Shown piece by piece: positions 27,918-36,850 of a DNA stretch of 64,000 nucleotides. Source of the stretch: Alphaproteobacteria bacterium. Its GTDB lineage: Bacteria > Pseudomonadota > Alphaproteobacteria > Sphingomonadales > Sphingomonadaceae. Position numbers and translations under genes: made by a program. The stretch is from NCBI GenBank assembly GCA_019239415.1, contig JAFAZW010000066.1, positions 27,582 through 91,581 of the forward strand, in the 5' to 3' direction. The first letter of the stretch is position 1. Every line of letters starts with the position of its first letter. The notes under the pieces were generated by a model. It searched no databases and had not been told where the DNA came from. It was given only the letters and a program-made list of their open reading frames with translations.

Positions 27918-28164
27918 CGCGCCGGGCGTTCGCCGGCCGCGCCAATCGCCGGGGCGGCTGCGACGGGAGGTCCCCTGCGCGCTCGGCTATCGCGCGGCCT
28001 GACCCTTGGATACGAGGGTCGTCGGGTCGAGCCCCCTTTCTTGAGGTCATCATACAGGGCCAGGAACGCGCGGCCGACTGGCCGTGAGAGCGGGGCTCGG
28101 GCGCCCGCCTGCTCCGACCGGACCCGGGCCCGCCCGCACTTGAAACATTTCGGGTGCGGTTCGT

Positions 28165-29364
28165 TTGACGGTCGTGAAGAGCGTGCCTCCCTCCTCGCGC
28201 GCGCAGGTCCTGCGGTCGGTGCGGATGCTGAAGATGGCGAGGAGCGTCCATTCGTACGTGCGCGGCAACACCGCGAAATTCTACGAATGGCTCGCCGACG
28301 CCCCGCTGGCGACGACGATTCCGCAAGGCCCGCCGATCTGGATCTGCGGGGACTGTCACCTCGGCAATATGGGGCCGGTGGGAGACGCCGACGAGAAGGT
28401 GGATTTCCAAATCCGCGACCTCGACCAGACGGTCGTCGGCAACCCCGCGCTCGACCTGGTGCGGCTCGCCTTGTCGCTGGAGACCGCCGCCCGCAGCTCC
28501 GACCTGCCGGGCGTGGCGACGGTGAACATGCTCGGCGCCATGGGCGCTGCCTACCGCGCGGCTCTCGATGCGGATCCCCGGTGCAAGCTGCCCGAGCCCG
28601 ACGTCGTCCGGACCGCCCGGCGCCGCGCCCTGAAGCGGCGCTGGCGTCATCTGGCCGAGGAGCGGATCGGCGATATGGATCCCACAATTCCGCTCGGCAA
28701 GCGCTTCTGGCCCATCGACGAGGCGGAACGCGCCGCCATTGTCGCGCTGTTCGAGCAGCGGGCGGTGCGAAGGCGCGCGATGGAGCTGGCCGGCCTTGGA
28801 CCCGAGGGCGGGCTGAGACTGCTCGACGCCGCTTACTGGAAGAAGGGCTGCAGCTCGCTGGGCCACCTCAGGTTCGCCGTGCTTCTCGGCGTCTCCGATG
28901 AAGGACGCGGGGAGCATCTGGCGCTGGTCGACATCAAGGAGGCCGTTCCCCCTCTCGCGCCGGCGGCAAGGCGGGCGAAGATGCCGCGGGACGATGCCCG
29001 GCGCGTGGTGGCGGGCGCCTGCGCCCTGGCGCCGAACCTCGGGGAAAGGATGATCGCGGCGCACCTTCTCTCGCGGCCCGTGGTGCTTCGCGAACTGAAG
29101 CCCCAGGATCTCAAGCTCGAGGTCGAGCAATTCTCGCGCAAGGAGGCGGTCCGGGCGGCGGCCTATCTCGCTTACGTCGTCGGACGCGCCCATGCGCGCC
29201 AGCTCGACGAGGCCGGCCGTCAATCCTGGCTCGAATGCCTCAGCGGCGGCGGCGAGGACGATCGCGCTCCTCCCGGATGGTTGTGGAACTCGGTCGTCGA
29301 CCTCGCCGCCATGCACGAGCGCGCCTACCTCGATCATTGCCGCACTTATGCTCTCGACGGCTGA
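28165..29364 (+). CDS. DUF2252 family protein
   Basis: Function unknown. The 399 residues match DUF2252: FYEWLADAP early, then ICGDCHLGNMGPVG and QIRDLDQTVVGNPALDLVRL in the first 110 residues, and KAYL-like helical repeats later. The H-x-x-N and D-x-D pattern recalls aminoglycoside-kinase folds, so phosphotransfer is a possibility only. The start is uncertain: TTG at 28165, or GTG at 28174. A 247-base gap precedes it and a 165-base gap follows, so it may be monocistronic. Confidence 0.75.
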   Translation: MTVVKSVPPSSRAQVLRSVRMLKMARSVHSYVRGNTAKFYEWLADAPLATTIPQGPPIWICGDCHLGNMGPVGDADEKVDFQIRDLDQTVVGNPALDLVRLALSLETAARSSDLPGVATVNMLGAMGAAYRAALDADPRCKLPEPDVVRTARRRALKRRWRHLAEERIGDMDPTIPLGKRFWPIDEAERAAIVALFEQRAVRRRAMELAGLGPEGGLRLLDAAYWKKGCSSLGHLRFAVLLGVSDEGRGEHLALVDIKEAVPPLAPAARRAKMPRDDARRVVAGACALAPNLGERMIAAHLLSRPVVLRELKPQDLKLEVEQFSRKEAVRAAAYLAYVVGRAHARQLDEAGRQSWLECLSGGGEDDRAPPGWLWNSVVDLAAMHERAYLDHCRTYALDG

Positions 29365-29529
29365 TCCTCGACGACGAATGCCTGGACGAACACGCGAGGA
29401 GGCGGATGTACCCCGGACCTGTTCGAATGGGCCGACCGCGCGCGATCCGCGATCCCGCCAAGGGGCTCGTACCGGCCTCTTGCGCGCGGCGACGGAACGC
29501 TCGATCCAGGGGCCTGCGAAGAGGTAATC

Positions 29530-30489
29530 ATGGCGCCTGTCCGATCGCTCCTTGTGTCCATTCTCGGCTTCCTCGGCGCGAGCGCGGCGGCCGACCCGCC
29601 GCCGACGACCGCTCTCGGCGTCTGGCAGCCGCCGCCCGGGCTGGACCAGGTGCGAATCTGGCCGGGGGACGCGCCGGACGGGACGTTCCGGCCGCAGCCC
29701 CCGGAAAGCGTCGAGACTTATGACGATCCGGGTGCCCCGGGCGGAAAGTCCCAGGCCGTCCTCAACATCGCCGTCCCGACGATGACGATCGTGCCGGCGA
29801 GGGAACCCAGGACCCGCGCCGCCGTCATCGTCTTTCCCGGCGGCGGCTTCCGGAAGGTTTTCATCGACCTCGAGGGCATCGAAATCTGCCGGTGGCTGAC
29901 GACTCGAGGCATCACCTGCATCGTGTCGAAATATCGCGCGCCCGGCGGCAACGATTTCTGGGACGGCGAGCTGCATCGCCAGGTGACGCCCGCGATCCCG
30001 CGCGCGTTGCAGGACGCGCAGCGTACGATCCGCCTGGTGCGGTCCAAGGCAGCCGAGCTCGGCATCGACCCTCACCGCATCGGCGTCCTGGGTATGTCGG
30101 CCGGCGGTTATCTGGTGGCGCAGACCAGCAACATCCTGACTCCGGCCTACCGTGCCGTGGACGCAACCGACCGGGTCAGCAGCCGCCCCGACTTTGCGGT
30201 GGCGCTCTATCCGGGCCACATCTGCCGCGACGACGGGTCGTTCGACCCGAGCTTGCCGGTGACCAAGGCCGCTCCGCCGACCTTCATTGCCCAGGCATGG
30301 GACGACGCGACCGATCCGGTCTGCAACAGCCTGATGTACGCGGCCGCTCTCGACAAGGCCGGCGTCTCGACGGAAGTTCACCTGTTCGCCAAGGGGGGCC
30401 ACGCCTTCGCACTGCGGCACAAGGACGAGCCGATCGGCACATGGCCGCATCTCGTGGAGCTGTGGCTCCGACAGATCGGCATGATGTAG
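29530..30489 (+). CDS. secreted alpha/beta hydrolase (acetyl-esterase type)
   Basis: 319 residues with a signal peptide (to about residue 21, ending SAAAD). The hydrolase domain contains the oxyanion motif VIVFPGGGFRKV (the HGGG-like turn), nucleophile LGMSAGGYLVA, an aspartate near AWDDATDPVC and histidine in FAKGGHAFALRH. This matches the acetylxylan or arylesterase-like family found in polysaccharide-degrading bacteria. The ATG at 29530 is preceded by GAAGAGG. The substrate is unknown. Confidence 0.82.
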   Translation: MAPVRSLLVSILGFLGASAAADPPPTTALGVWQPPPGLDQVRIWPGDAPDGTFRPQPPESVETYDDPGAPGGKSQAVLNIAVPTMTIVPAREPRTRAAVIVFPGGGFRKVFIDLEGIEICRWLTTRGITCIVSKYRAPGGNDFWDGELHRQVTPAIPRALQDAQRTIRLVRSKAAELGIDPHRIGVLGMSAGGYLVAQTSNILTPAYRAVDATDRVSSRPDFAVALYPGHICRDDGSFDPSLPVTKAAPPTFIAQAWDDATDPVCNSLMYAAALDKAGVSTEVHLFAKGGHAFALRHKDEPIGTWPHLVELWLRQIGMM

Positions 30490-30570
30490 CTGTCCATCCC
30501 TCCCCGTTCGCCTCCCCCCACCCCCCAAGTGCCGGGTGGATATTCCCTCGCAAGCGCCTAGATAGGCGCC

Positions 30571-30774
30571 ATGAGCCTCCTCCTCATGATCCTCATCTTC
30601 GCCGCCGCCGGCGCGACGCTCTACGTGCTGGTCAAGGGCGTCGTGAACATGGCGCAGCAGAAGGACATTACCGGTCAGCGCTCGCAGCAGCTGATGCGCC
30701 AGCGGGTGCTCTACCAGGCGGTGGCGATCGTGCTGGTCGTGCTGTTCCTGCTGATGGCCAGCGGGAAGCACTGA
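30571..30774 (+). CDS. HIG1 domain two-helix membrane protein
   Basis: 67-residue membrane protein with two helices (about 2-22 and 47-63) joined by a basic loop (QQKDITGQRSQQLMRQRVLYQ), the hypoxia-induced-gene-1 pattern. HIG1 proteins in alphaproteobacteria associate with cytochrome oxidase. A 7-base-arm hairpin (GCGCCTA/TAGGCGC, 30554-30569) ends one base before the ATG, where a Shine-Dalgarno would be. The cobalamin adenosyltransferase gene starts 1 base after the stop. Confidence 0.85.
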   Translation: MSLLLMILIFAAAGATLYVLVKGVVNMAQQKDITGQRSQQLMRQRVLYQAVAIVLVVLFLLMASGKH

Positions 30775-30775
30775 G

Positions 30776-31354
30776 CTGGTCCGGCTCACCAAGATCTACA
30801 CCCGCACCGGCGACGCCGGCGAGACCGGCCTCGCCGACGGCTCGCGCATCGCCAAGGACCATCCCCGCGCCCGGGCGATCGGCGACGTCGACGAGGCCAA
30901 CAGCGCCCTCGGCGTGGCGCTGCTCCACGTCGTCGAAGACGGCCAGCGGGCGACGCTGCGGCGCATCCAGAACGAGCTGTTCGACCTCGGCGCCGACCTC
31001 GCCACGCCCGGCGAGGATTTCGCGCCGTCTCAGATCGCGCTGCGCATCGTCCAGCCGCAGATCGACCGGCTGGAGCGCGAGATCGACGCGATGAACGCCG
31101 ACCTCGCGCCGCTCAGGAGCTTCATCCTGCCGGGCGGCGGCGCGGGCGCCGCTTACCTGCATCTCGCCCGCACCGTCGTGCGGCGGGCCGAGCGCGCGGC
31201 GGTCGCGGCGGCGCGCGAGGTCGCGTTGAACCCGCTCGCGATCCGATACCTGAATCGCCTTTCAGATCATCTCTTCGTCCTGGCGCGCCTGGTCGCGGCC
31301 GGCGAAGGCGGCGACATCCTGTGGGAACCGGGAGCGACGCGAAGCGCTGACTGA
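30776..31354 (+). CDS. cob(I)alamin adenosyltransferase (PduO type), CTG start
   Basis: Makes adenosylcobalamin from cob(I)alamin and ATP. The ATP-binding N-terminus TRTGDAGETGLADGSR and the helical-bundle residues after it mark the PduO family; 192 residues is the usual length. Reading back from this essential motif, the only start-like codon after the in-frame stop at 30752-30754 is CTG at 30776, exactly where relatives have Met before VRL. GGGAAG (30762-30767) is a usable ribosome site. The next in-frame conventional start (GTG 30914) would delete the active site. Other vitamin B12 genes are absent nearby. Confidence 0.85.
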   Translation: MVRLTKIYTRTGDAGETGLADGSRIAKDHPRARAIGDVDEANSALGVALLHVVEDGQRATLRRIQNELFDLGADLATPGEDFAPSQIALRIVQPQIDRLEREIDAMNADLAPLRSFILPGGGAGAAYLHLARTVVRRAERAAVAAAREVALNPLAIRYLNRLSDHLFVLARLVAAGEGGDILWEPGATRSAD

Positions 31355-31399
31355 TCCAGGTTACGGGTAGAGAACGAACGGCTGGCGGAGGAGGGGCGA

Positions 31400-32668
31400 G
31401 TGGCGACGCAGGCATGGCTTCCGCGCAGCGACGAAGCGGCCGAGCGCTTCCTCGCGGTGCGGGCCCTGAGCCTCGCCCTCGTCGCGCCGCTGTCGGACGC
31501 CGACGCCACCCTCCAGCCCTGCCCCGATGCGTCGCCGGCCAAGTGGCACCTCGCCCACACGACCTGGTTCTTCGAGACCTTCCTGCTGCGCGACCATGTC
31601 GCCGGCCATCGGCCCTACGCGCCCGGCTGGGCCTATCTGTTCAATTCCTATTACGAGGGCGAGGGCGACCGTCACCCGCGGCCGAAGCGCGGCATGCTGA
31701 GCCGGCCGAGCCTCGACGAGATCCGCGCGTTCCGCGCGCACGTCGACGAGGCGGTGGTGCGGGCGCTGCCCGGCCTGCCGCCGGCCGGCTACCGCGTCCT
31801 CGAGCTCGGCCTCCAGCACGAGCAGCAGCACCAGGAGCTGATGCTCACCGACATGCTCGCCGCGATGGCCGAGAACCCGCTGAAGCCGGCGCTCTGGCCC
31901 CGCGCCCCCGCGGCCGCCGTGGGGGACGCGCCGCCGATGGGCGGCGTCCCGCGGCCCGGCGGGGTCTACGAGATCGGCGATGCGGGCGGCGCCTTCGCGT
32001 TCGACTGCGAGCGGCCCCGCCACCCGGTCGCGCTGCCGCCGCACGAGCTCGCCGAGCGGCTGGTGACCAACGGGGAGTGGCTGCGCTTCATCGACGAGGG
32101 CGGCTATCGCACGCCCGGCCTGTGGCTCGCCGACGGCTGGGACTGGGTGCGGCGGGAGGGGATCGAGGCGCCGCTCTACTGGGAGCGGGACGGCGACGGC
32201 GCCTGGCGCCGCTTCGGTCTCGACGGCCTCCATCCGGTCGAGGCGGGGGAGCCGGTCTGCCACGTCAGCTATTACGAAGCCGAGGCGTTCGCCCGCTGGG
32301 CCGGGGCGCGGCTGCCGACCGAAGCGGAGTGGGAGACGGCGGCGGGTTCCGCCGATCCCGCCGGGGGGAACCAGCTCGACGGCCCGGGTCCCGTCCGGCC
32401 GCGCCCGGCGTCCGACCGGAGGGGCCTCCGGCAATTGTTCGGCGACGTCTGGGAATGGACCGGCAGCGCCTACCTTCCCTATCCGGGCTTCCGGCCGGAG
32501 CCGGGCACGGTCGGCGAGTATAACGGCAAGTTCATGGTCAATCAGATGGTGCTGCGCGGCGGGTCCTGCGCGACTCCCCGCGGACACCTCAGGCCGAGCT
32601 ACCGCAACTTCTTCTACCCCCACCAGCGCTGGCAATATTGCGGCCTGAGGCTGGCGCGGGACGCCTGA
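31400..32668 (+). CDS. egtB: ergothioneine biosynthesis sulfoxide synthase
   Basis: Iron enzyme forming the C-S bond of ergothioneine. The GTG start at 31400 follows GAGGAGGGG. An N-terminal DinB-like domain contains KWHLAHTTW (His50/His53) and the ligand motif HEQQHQE (His140, His144, Glu146). The C-terminal formylglycine-generating-enzyme-like domain (about 205-422) has VCHVSYYEAEAFARWAGARL, PTEAEWE and the end motif RGGSCATPRGHLRPSYRNFF. The egtD gene follows after 5 bases, giving the minimal trimethylhistidine and C-S steps as a pair. Confidence 0.93.
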   Translation: MATQAWLPRSDEAAERFLAVRALSLALVAPLSDADATLQPCPDASPAKWHLAHTTWFFETFLLRDHVAGHRPYAPGWAYLFNSYYEGEGDRHPRPKRGMLSRPSLDEIRAFRAHVDEAVVRALPGLPPAGYRVLELGLQHEQQHQELMLTDMLAAMAENPLKPALWPRAPAAAVGDAPPMGGVPRPGGVYEIGDAGGAFAFDCERPRHPVALPPHELAERLVTNGEWLRFIDEGGYRTPGLWLADGWDWVRREGIEAPLYWERDGDGAWRRFGLDGLHPVEAGEPVCHVSYYEAEAFARWAGARLPTEAEWETAAGSADPAGGNQLDGPGPVRPRPASDRRGLRQLFGDVWEWTGSAYLPYPGFRPEPGTVGEYNGKFMVNQMVLRGGSCATPRGHLRPSYRNFFYPHQRWQYCGLRLARDA

Positions 32669-32673
32669 GGCCG

Positions 32674-33636
32674 ATGCACGCGCCGCGCCCCCTCGAGGTC
32701 GACCCCGCCTTCCGCGACGACGTCGTCGCCGGCCTCGCCGCACCGATCAAGGCGATCCCGGCGCGCTGGTTCTACGACCGCCGCGGCTCGGAATTGTTCG
32801 AGGAGATCACCCGCCTCCCCGAATATTATCCCACCCGCACCGAGATGGCCCTGCTCGGGCGCCACGCACCCGAGGTCGGCGCCATGGTCGGCGCCGGCCG
32901 GGCGGTCGTCGAGTTCGGCTCCGGCTCCTCCGCCAAGACGCCGCTGCTGCTGCGCCGCGTCGCGCCGAGCGCCTACGTCCCGATCGACATCAGCGGCGAT
33001 TTCCTGCGCGACGCGGCGCGTGAGCTGGGCGCCGAATTCCCCGGCCTGCCGGTGCTGCCGGTCGAGGCCGATTTCACGCGGCCGATCCGTCTCCCCGGCG
33101 CGGTGGCGCAGGCGCCGAAGCTCGGCTTCTTCCCCGGCTCCACCATCGGCAACCTCGTGCCCCGCACCGCCGTCGACCTGTTGAGGGCGATGAAGGACAC
33201 GCTGGGCGAAGGCTCCTTCCTCCTCATCGGCATGGACCGGATCAAGGATGTCGGCGTCCTGCTCCGCGCCTATGACGACGCGGCGGGGGTCACCGCCGAG
33301 TTCAACCTCAATCTCCTCCACCGCATCAACCGTGAATTGGACGGCGACATCCCGGTGGACGCCTTCCGCCACCGCGCGATCTGGAACGACGACAAGGCGC
33401 GGATCGAGATGCACCTCGAGGCGACGCGGGACCTGCGCTTCGGCGTCGACGGCCGCGCCTTCACGATGCGCCGCCGCGAGACCATCCACACCGAGAACAG
33501 CCACAAATATGGCGACCGCGATTCCCGCCTCCTGCTCCGCGCCGCCGGCTGGGGCGTGGTGAAGCAGTGGACCGATGCCGGAGACCAGTTCGCCATCGTG
33601 CTGGCCGAAGCGGAGGCACCGAGGTTCGCGCCGTGA
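32674..33636 (+). CDS. egtD: L-histidine N(alpha)-methyltransferase
   Basis: Makes hercynine from histidine with three SAM molecules, the first ergothioneine step. The ATG at 32674 gives MHAPRPLEVDPAFRDDVVAG. The methyltransferase domain is clear: PARWFYDRRGSELFEEITRL, the SAM loop VEFGSGSSAKTPLLL, FPGSTIGNLVP and a C-terminal domain ending WTDAGDQFAIVLAEAE. The 320 residues are standard. It follows egtB by 5 bases. The remaining C-S lyase step is not encoded nearby. Confidence 0.94.
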   Translation: MHAPRPLEVDPAFRDDVVAGLAAPIKAIPARWFYDRRGSELFEEITRLPEYYPTRTEMALLGRHAPEVGAMVGAGRAVVEFGSGSSAKTPLLLRRVAPSAYVPIDISGDFLRDAARELGAEFPGLPVLPVEADFTRPIRLPGAVAQAPKLGFFPGSTIGNLVPRTAVDLLRAMKDTLGEGSFLLIGMDRIKDVGVLLRAYDDAAGVTAEFNLNLLHRINRELDGDIPVDAFRHRAIWNDDKARIEMHLEATRDLRFGVDGRAFTMRRRETIHTENSHKYGDRDSRLLLRAAGWGVVKQWTDAGDQFAIVLAEAEAPRFAP

Positions 33637-33659
33637 GGCGGGGGGACGGAGAGAAACTC

Positions 33660-33744
33660 CGTTCGGGCTGAGCCTGTCGAAGCCCTGTCTTTCCCTCACC
33701 ACCAAGCGAAGAAGGACAGGGCTTCGACAAGCTCGGCCCGAACG
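33660..33744. repeat. palindromic repeat family A, copy 2
   Basis: Left arm CGTTCGGGCTGAGCCTGTCG, right arm GACAAGCTCGGCCCGAACG, as in copy 1 at 9023-9107. It sits between the egtD stop and the convergent DUF1176 stop. Confidence 0.87.
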
Positions 33745-33781
33745 GATGGCTTTCTCTCCCTGCTGGTGAGTCTCGGAGGTC

Positions 33782-34810
33782 CTACCGCCGCACCGCCTTC
33801 GCCCGCCACGTCGGAATCCACGCGATCGAGCCGCGGCACTCGCCCATCTCCTCCTGGAGGATCAGGCGGAAGCGCTCGCCGTCCCAGGCGAAGCTCTGGC
33901 GCGTGCCGCAATCGCCGAGCCCGCGGCCCTTCATGAACATGTCGAGCGTGCCCGCCTTGGCGTTCCACTCGGCATTGTAGGCGACCGGGCCCGAGCCGGC
34001 GTCGTCGGTGTTCGGCTTGTCGGTATCGTAGCGAATGGGGCGCCAGCCGCCGCTGTCGGCCGCGACGTACAGGAGCGACGCCGCGTTATACGCCCCGCTG
34101 TCGCAATGATCGGGCACGACCGCGAGCGTGTGGCCGGCGTCGAGCCGATAAGTGTCCGCCTTCCAGCCGGTGTCGGGCTCGCCGCTCTCGCAGGCCTGCT
34201 TCCGCAGCGCCGCCGCGACGGCGAGCGGCATGCCGCGCGGCGCTTTCGCCGACCGCGGCGGAACGACCACCTCGGGCGCAGCCGGGGCCGGCGGCACCGC
34301 GTTCGCCGGCTTCGGCCCCGGCCGGGCGAGGGCCGTGACCGTGCCTACCCGCTGCTGCCGGTCGTCCATGTAGAGCAAGGCGGCGCTTGCGCCGGCGAGG
34401 GAGATGGTGCCGAGGCGCTTGCCGTCGGCGCCGAGCGCCTCGAGCTTCGCCCCCACCCGCAAGGCGGCGAGCAGCGCCACCGTTCCGGCCGGGTCGACCT
34501 CTGCGCCTCCTTCCACCTCGGTCAGCCGGGCTGGAAGCCGCTTGCCGTCGACCGCGAGGGCGACGACGCCGGTCTTGTCGTCGGAGGCGCCCAGCGGCGG
34601 GCCGACGACGATCCGCACCGGCGCGTCCGGCGCCGCGCCGCGCGACAGGCTCATCGTCAGGCCGTCCTCTGCCGCTTGGTCGTGGAGCAGCGCGACCGCC
34701 TGGCAGGCGCGGACATTGTCGCAGCCGATGGTCCAATCCTTGAACAGCTTGAGGGGCGACGGCTGCGGGGCGACGCCGGCGGCCGCGGCGAGGAGGAGCG
34801 GCAGGATCAT
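33782..34810 (-). CDS. DUF1176 family secreted protein
   Basis: 342 residues. The ATG at 34810 gives a signal peptide ([16 protein letters not shown]). DUF1176 marks are [22 protein letters not shown] with its cysteine pair, and a C-terminal region [22 protein letters not shown]. Four more cysteines suggest disulfides in the periplasm. Function unknown. Divergent from the yggT-folD pair with 99 bases between starts. Confidence 0.8.
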   Translation of the reverse strand: MILPLLLAAAAGVAPQPSPLKLFKDWTIGCDNVRACQAVALLHDQAAEDGLTMSLSRGAAPDAPVRIVVGPPLGASDDKTGVVALAVDGKRLPARLTEVEGGAEVDPAGTVALLAALRVGAKLEALGADGKRLGTISLAGASAALLYMDDRQQRVGTVTALARPGPKPANAVPPAPAAPEVVVPPRSAKAPRGMPLAVAAALRKQACESGEPDTGWKADTYRLDAGHTLAVVPDHCDSGAYNAASLLYVAADSGGWRPIRYDTDKPNTDDAGSGPVAYNAEWNAKAGTLDMFMKGRGLGDCGTRQSFAWDGERFRLILQEEMGECRGSIAWIPTWRAKAVRR

Positions 34811-34909
34811 GTCGCCAGCGTAACCGGCACCCGCCGCGCGCGCCACCCTCGCCATTGCCGCCTTCGGCCCCGACCCCTACATGGCGGGCTTGCGGGTGGT
34901 GGAGACTCT

Positions 34910-35209
34910 ATGTTCGCGCTGTTCCAGATCATCGAGCTGCTGCTCACCATCGCCTGGTGGATCATCATCATCCAGGCGATCCTCAGCTGGCTGATCGCCT
35001 TCAACGTCATCAACACCTACAATTCGGGGGTGAGGAGCTTCCTCACCGCGCTCGACCGGATGACCGAGCCGCTCTACCGCCCGATCCGCAAGATCCTGCC
35101 GGATTTCGGCGGCCTCGATTTCTCGCCCATGGTCGTGCTGCTGCTCATCTACATCCTCAGCAACATCGTCGTGCCGCAGATCTTCCGCTCCCTCCTCGCA
35201 CCGACATGA
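34910..35209 (+). CDS. YggT family membrane protein
   Basis: 99 residues, two membrane regions: about 5-32 ([20 protein letters not shown]) and 75-95. Between them is the family motif [24 protein letters not shown]. The ATG follows GGAGACTCT. YggT proteins affect cell division, osmotic stress or membrane-protein assembly in different species, without a firm biochemical role. Its stop overlaps the folD start (ATGA), so the genes are coupled. Confidence 0.88.
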   Translation: MFALFQIIELLLTIAWWIIIIQAILSWLIAFNVINTYNSGVRSFLTALDRMTEPLYRPIRKILPDFGGLDFSPMVVLLLIYILSNIVVPQIFRSLLAPT

Positions 35210-36093
35210 CGGCCGCGATCGTCGACGGCCGCGCCTTCGCCGAGCGCCTGCGCGCGCGGGTGGCGGAGGCGGTGCCGGCGTTCACCGCGGCGACCGGCCG
35301 CGTGCCCGGCCTCGCCGTGGTGCTGGTCGGCCAGGATCCGGCGAGCGAGATCTACGTGCGCTCCAAGCAGAAGGCGACGCTCGCGGCCGGGATGGCGAGC
35401 TTCGAGCACCGTCTGCCCGACACGACGAGCGAGGCGGAACTGCTCGCCCTCGTCGAAGAGCTGAACGGCGATGACCGCGTCGACGGCATCCTCGTCCAGC
35501 TCCCGCTTCCCGCCGGGATCGACGACAAGGCCGTGATCGACGCGATCGACCCGGCCAAGGACGTGGACGGCTTCCACGTCGTCAACGCCGGCAAGCTCGC
35601 GGTCGGCGAGGAAGGGCTGGTCTCCTGCACGCCGCTCGGCTGCCTGATGCTGCTCAAGGACCGCCTCGGCGACCTCTCCGGGCTCGAGGCGGTGGTCGTC
35701 GGCCGGTCGAACATCGTCGGCAAGCCGATGGCGCAGTTGCTCCTCAGGGAGAATTGCACCGTCACCCTCGCCCACAGCCGCACCCGCGATCTCGCCGCGG
35801 TCGTGCGCCGCGCCGACATCCTCGTCGCCGCCGTCGGCCGGCCCGAACTGATCCGCGGCGACTGGTTGAAGCCGGGCGCGACGGTGATCGACGTCGGCAT
35901 GAACCGGCTGACGGACGCGGACGGCAAGACGAAGTTGCTCGGCGACGTGGCGTTTGCGGAGGCGCGGGAGGTGGCGGCGGCGATCACGCCGGTGCCGGGC
36001 GGCGTGGGGCCGATGACGATCGCCGTGCTGCTCAGGAACACGCTGGCGGCGGCTTGCGCGCGGGAGGGGTTGCCGGAGCCCGCGGGGCTGTGA
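35206..36093 (+). CDS. folD: bifunctional methylene-THF dehydrogenase/cyclohydrolase
   Basis: Interconverts 5,10-methylene-THF and 10-formyl-THF, supplying one-carbon units. The 295 residues have the first-domain lysine in [14 protein letters not shown], the [12 protein letters not shown] loop and the NADP site [18 protein letters not shown], plus [15 protein letters not shown] near the C-terminus. Starts by ATGA overlap with yggT. Length is normal. Confidence 0.97.
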   Translation: MTAAIVDGRAFAERLRARVAEAVPAFTAATGRVPGLAVVLVGQDPASEIYVRSKQKATLAAGMASFEHRLPDTTSEAELLALVEELNGDDRVDGILVQLPLPAGIDDKAVIDAIDPAKDVDGFHVVNAGKLAVGEEGLVSCTPLGCLMLLKDRLGDLSGLEAVVVGRSNIVGKPMAQLLLRENCTVTLAHSRTRDLAAVVRRADILVAAVGRPELIRGDWLKPGATVIDVGMNRLTDADGKTKLLGDVAFAEAREVAAAITPVPGGVGPMTIAVLLRNTLAAACAREGLPEPAGL

Positions 36094-36114
36094 GGGGGTT
36101 CGTGAGTGTCACGG

Positions 36115-36205
36115 CCTGTCATGCTGAACTTGTTTCAGCATCCAATTCTCCACCGGCCGAGCGGGCGACCAGCTGGACCCTGAACCAAGTTCAGGGTGAC
36201 GGCCG
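36115..36205. repeat. intergenic inverted repeat
   Basis: Two small hairpins in one gap: TGCTGAACTTGTTTCAGCA and CCCTGAACCAAGTTCAGGGTGA, separated by about 40 bases. They lie between folD and the marC family gene and resemble repeats scattered in sphingomonad genomes. They might also act as attenuators for the folD transcript. Confidence 0.6.
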
Positions 36206-36226
36206 TGGCAGTGATCGGTTCGCCCC

Positions 36227-36850
36227 ATGATCGAAGCGTTCGTCTCGGCCTTCATCACTTTCTTCGTCGTCATCGACCCGCCCGGCTGCGCACCGATCTT
36301 CGCCGGGCTGACGCGCGACTGCACGCCGGTGCAGCGCCGCTCGATGGCGATCCGCTCGACGCTCGTTGCCGCCGGCATCCTCGTCTTCTTTGGGATGCTC
36401 GGCTACAAGTTGCTCCACGCGCTCGGCATCAGCCTCGCCGCCTTCCGCATCTCGGGCGGGATCATGATGTTCATGATCGCGCTCGACATGGTGTTCGAGC
36501 GCCGCACCCAGCGCCGCGAGCACCGCGCCGAGGAAGTGAACGCCGACCCCGAGCATAACGACATCTCGGTCTTCCCGATGGGCATTCCGATGATCGCCGG
36601 CCCGGGCTCGATCGCCTCGGCGATGCTGCTGATGGCGCGCAGCGACGGCTGGGAAGGCTCGCTGGTGGTGCTCGGCGCGATCGGCGCGGTGCTCGTCCTG
36701 ACTTTGGTCTCGCTGCTCTCCGCCGCCTTCCTGATGCGGCTGCTCGGCAAGCGGCTGGAAGCGATGCTGACGCGGCTGCTCGGCGTCATCCTCGCCGCCC
36801 TCGCGGCTCAGTTCGTCATCGACGGGGTCACGATTGCGCTGAGGCTTTGA
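36227..36850 (+). CDS. MarC family integral membrane protein
   Basis: 207 residues with six hydrophobic segments spaced as in MarC/UPF0056 (around 3-24, 45-64, 70-90, 110-132, 143-166, 180-202). The opening FVSAFITFFVVIDPPGCAPIF and the middle PMGIPMIAGPGSIAS are family signatures. It was once linked with antibiotic resistance in enterics, but this is no longer accepted; function unknown. The 3' end overlaps the convergent gene by 23 bases. Confidence 0.88.
   Translation: MIEAFVSAFITFFVVIDPPGCAPIFAGLTRDCTPVQRRSMAIRSTLVAAGILVFFGMLGYKLLHALGISLAAFRISGGIMMFMIALDMVFERRTQRREHRAEEVNADPEHNDISVFPMGIPMIAGPGSIASAMLLMARSDGWEGSLVVLGAIGAVLVLTLVSLLSAAFLMRLLGKRLEAMLTRLLGVILAALAAQFVIDGVTIALRL

Noticed and set aside
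28062..28086. GGAAC...CGTG resembling a general-stress (EcfG) promoter before the DUF2252 gene
   Set aside because: The -10 part is CGTG rather than CGTT and the spacing is short.
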